Of a stretch of 7,045 nucleotides of DNA, positions 6,561-7,045 are shown in pieces (the stretch's first letter is position 1; every line of letters starts with the position of its first letter). A model generated the notes under the pieces. That model worked only from the letters and a program-made list of their open reading frames with translations, was not told the origin of the DNA and made no database searches. Origin of the DNA: an uncultured SAR86 cluster bacterium (GTDB lineage: Bacteria > Pseudomonadota > Gammaproteobacteria > Magnimaribacterales > D2472); assembly GCA_938075575.1 (NCBI GenBank), contig CALJHI010000039.1, forward strand, positions 1 through 7,045, in the 5' to 3' direction. The translations under genes and the position numbers were made by a program.

Positions 6561-7045
6561 GCTTTATCTCCATCAGGCGTCTTAAGGTGCCAATCTGTAG
6601 ATTTTTGAAAACTATGTGCCACTTGAAGAATTTTCTGTTCTTCTAAGAAATTGCCAATTAACTGAACACCAACAGGCTTAGAATCTACCATACCATTTGG
6701 AATTGATAATGCTGGAAGACCAGCTAGATTGGCAGGGATTGTAAAAAGATCTTCTAGATACATCTGGATAGGGTCGCTTCCCTTAGAACCAGCTTCAAAA
6801 GCTGCACCTCTTGTTGTTGGCGACATTATTACATCAACTAATTTATATGCTTCATCAAAATCATTTTTTATCAATCTTCTAACTTGTTGTGCTTTTTTAT
6901 AATAAGCATCATAAAAACCTGCTGAAAGTACATATGAGCCGATTAATATTCTTCTTTTTACCTCATCTCCAAAGCCTTCGGATCTTGTTTTTATATATAA
7001 ATCTTCTAGATTAATAGGATCCATAGATCTTTTACCAAATTTTAC
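6557..7045 (-). CDS. gatA: Asp/Glu-tRNA amidotransferase subunit A, C-terminal part only
   Basis: GatA is the glutaminase/amidase subunit of GatCAB; it releases ammonia from glutamine for transfer to misacylated tRNA. The frame is open to the window edge, so the ATG at 7024 is internal. The 162 residues present are the C-terminal third of a protein usually about 480-490 long. They include NLEDLYIKTRSEGFGDEVKR and RILIGSYVLSAGFYDAYYKKAQQVRR, which are highly typical of GatA, then VIMSPTTRGAAF and DPIQMYLEDLFTIPANLAGLPALSIPNG, and a PVGVQLIG segment near the end. The amidase-signature Lys-Ser-Ser catalytic triad belongs to the part outside the window, so catalytic integrity cannot be judged here. 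The promoter and any gatC would also lie beyond 7045. The gene overlaps gatB by four bases. Confidence 0.96.
   Translation of the reverse strand, partial: VKFGKRSMDPINLEDLYIKTRSEGFGDEVKRRILIGSYVLSAGFYDAYYKKAQQVRRLIKNDFDEAYKLVDVIMSPTTRGAAFEAGSKGSDPIQMYLEDLFTIPANLAGLPALSIPNGMVDSKPVGVQLIGNFLEEQKILQVAHSFQKSTDWHLKTPDGDKA
6568..6571 (-). promoter_or_regulatory. Ribosome binding site of gatB
   Basis: The minus strand reads GGAG, followed by 7 bases and the gatB ATG. It lies within the last codons of gatA and supports initiation at 6560 in addition to coupling through the ATGA overlap. Confidence 0.6.

Noticed and set aside
1..7045. tRNA or rRNA genes, CRISPR array, insertion sequence, integrase, toxin-antitoxin or phage-defence genes
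   Set aside because: All seven coding regions are recognisable housekeeping or acyl-CoA genes that fill the window; no repeat array, transposase, terminal inverted repeats or structured RNA gene was seen.

Overview
The window is about one third G+C and almost entirely coding. It holds seven genes, the first and last cut by the window edges, in two convergent blocks. Gene content and order (hemA-prfA-prmC, with gatA-gatB nearby), very short intergenic gaps, overlapping starts and stops and low G+C suggest a streamlined proteobacterium. A marine gammaproteobacterium of the SAR86 type is a plausible guess, but it rests on style and gene order and not on any marker I could test.

Plus strand, 1-2973: the 3' part of hemA (glutamyl-tRNA reductase, tetrapyrrole synthesis), then prfA (peptide chain release factor 1) and prmC (the methyltransferase that modifies the GGQ glutamine of release factors). 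The three are packed as one transcription unit. The hemA stop (TAG) lies inside the prfA start region, and prmC begins with TTG directly after the prfA TAA, in the same reading frame.

Plus strand, 2974-5125: after a 75-base spacer with a candidate promoter and a strong ribosome binding site comes a two-gene set. It encodes an AMP-forming fatty-acyl-CoA ligase (DmdB/AlkK-like) and, one base later, a MaoC-type single hot-dog enoyl-CoA hydratase. Together they could activate a carboxylic acid to its CoA thioester and hydrate a 2-enoyl-CoA intermediate. The substrate cannot be read from the sequence.

Minus strand, 7045-5133: the 3' third of gatA and all of gatB, joined by a four-base ATGA overlap. 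They encode the amidase and tRNA-binding subunits of the amidotransferase that converts Glu-tRNA(Gln) and/or Asp-tRNA(Asn) to the correct amidated form. gatB runs convergently into the MaoC gene with a 7-base gap; a weak AT-rich hairpin followed by a T run on the minus strand may end the gatAB transcript.

Most of the window is conserved housekeeping sequence. I found no mobile element, CRISPR array, RNA gene or clearly new system. The points most worth a second look are the stop/start arrangements around prfA, where the gene for a stop-codon reader and the gene for its modifying enzyme both sit immediately behind stop codons read by that factor, the divergent HemA C-terminus, and the unassigned ligase-hydratase pair. 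No stretch over 300 bases lacks a gene.
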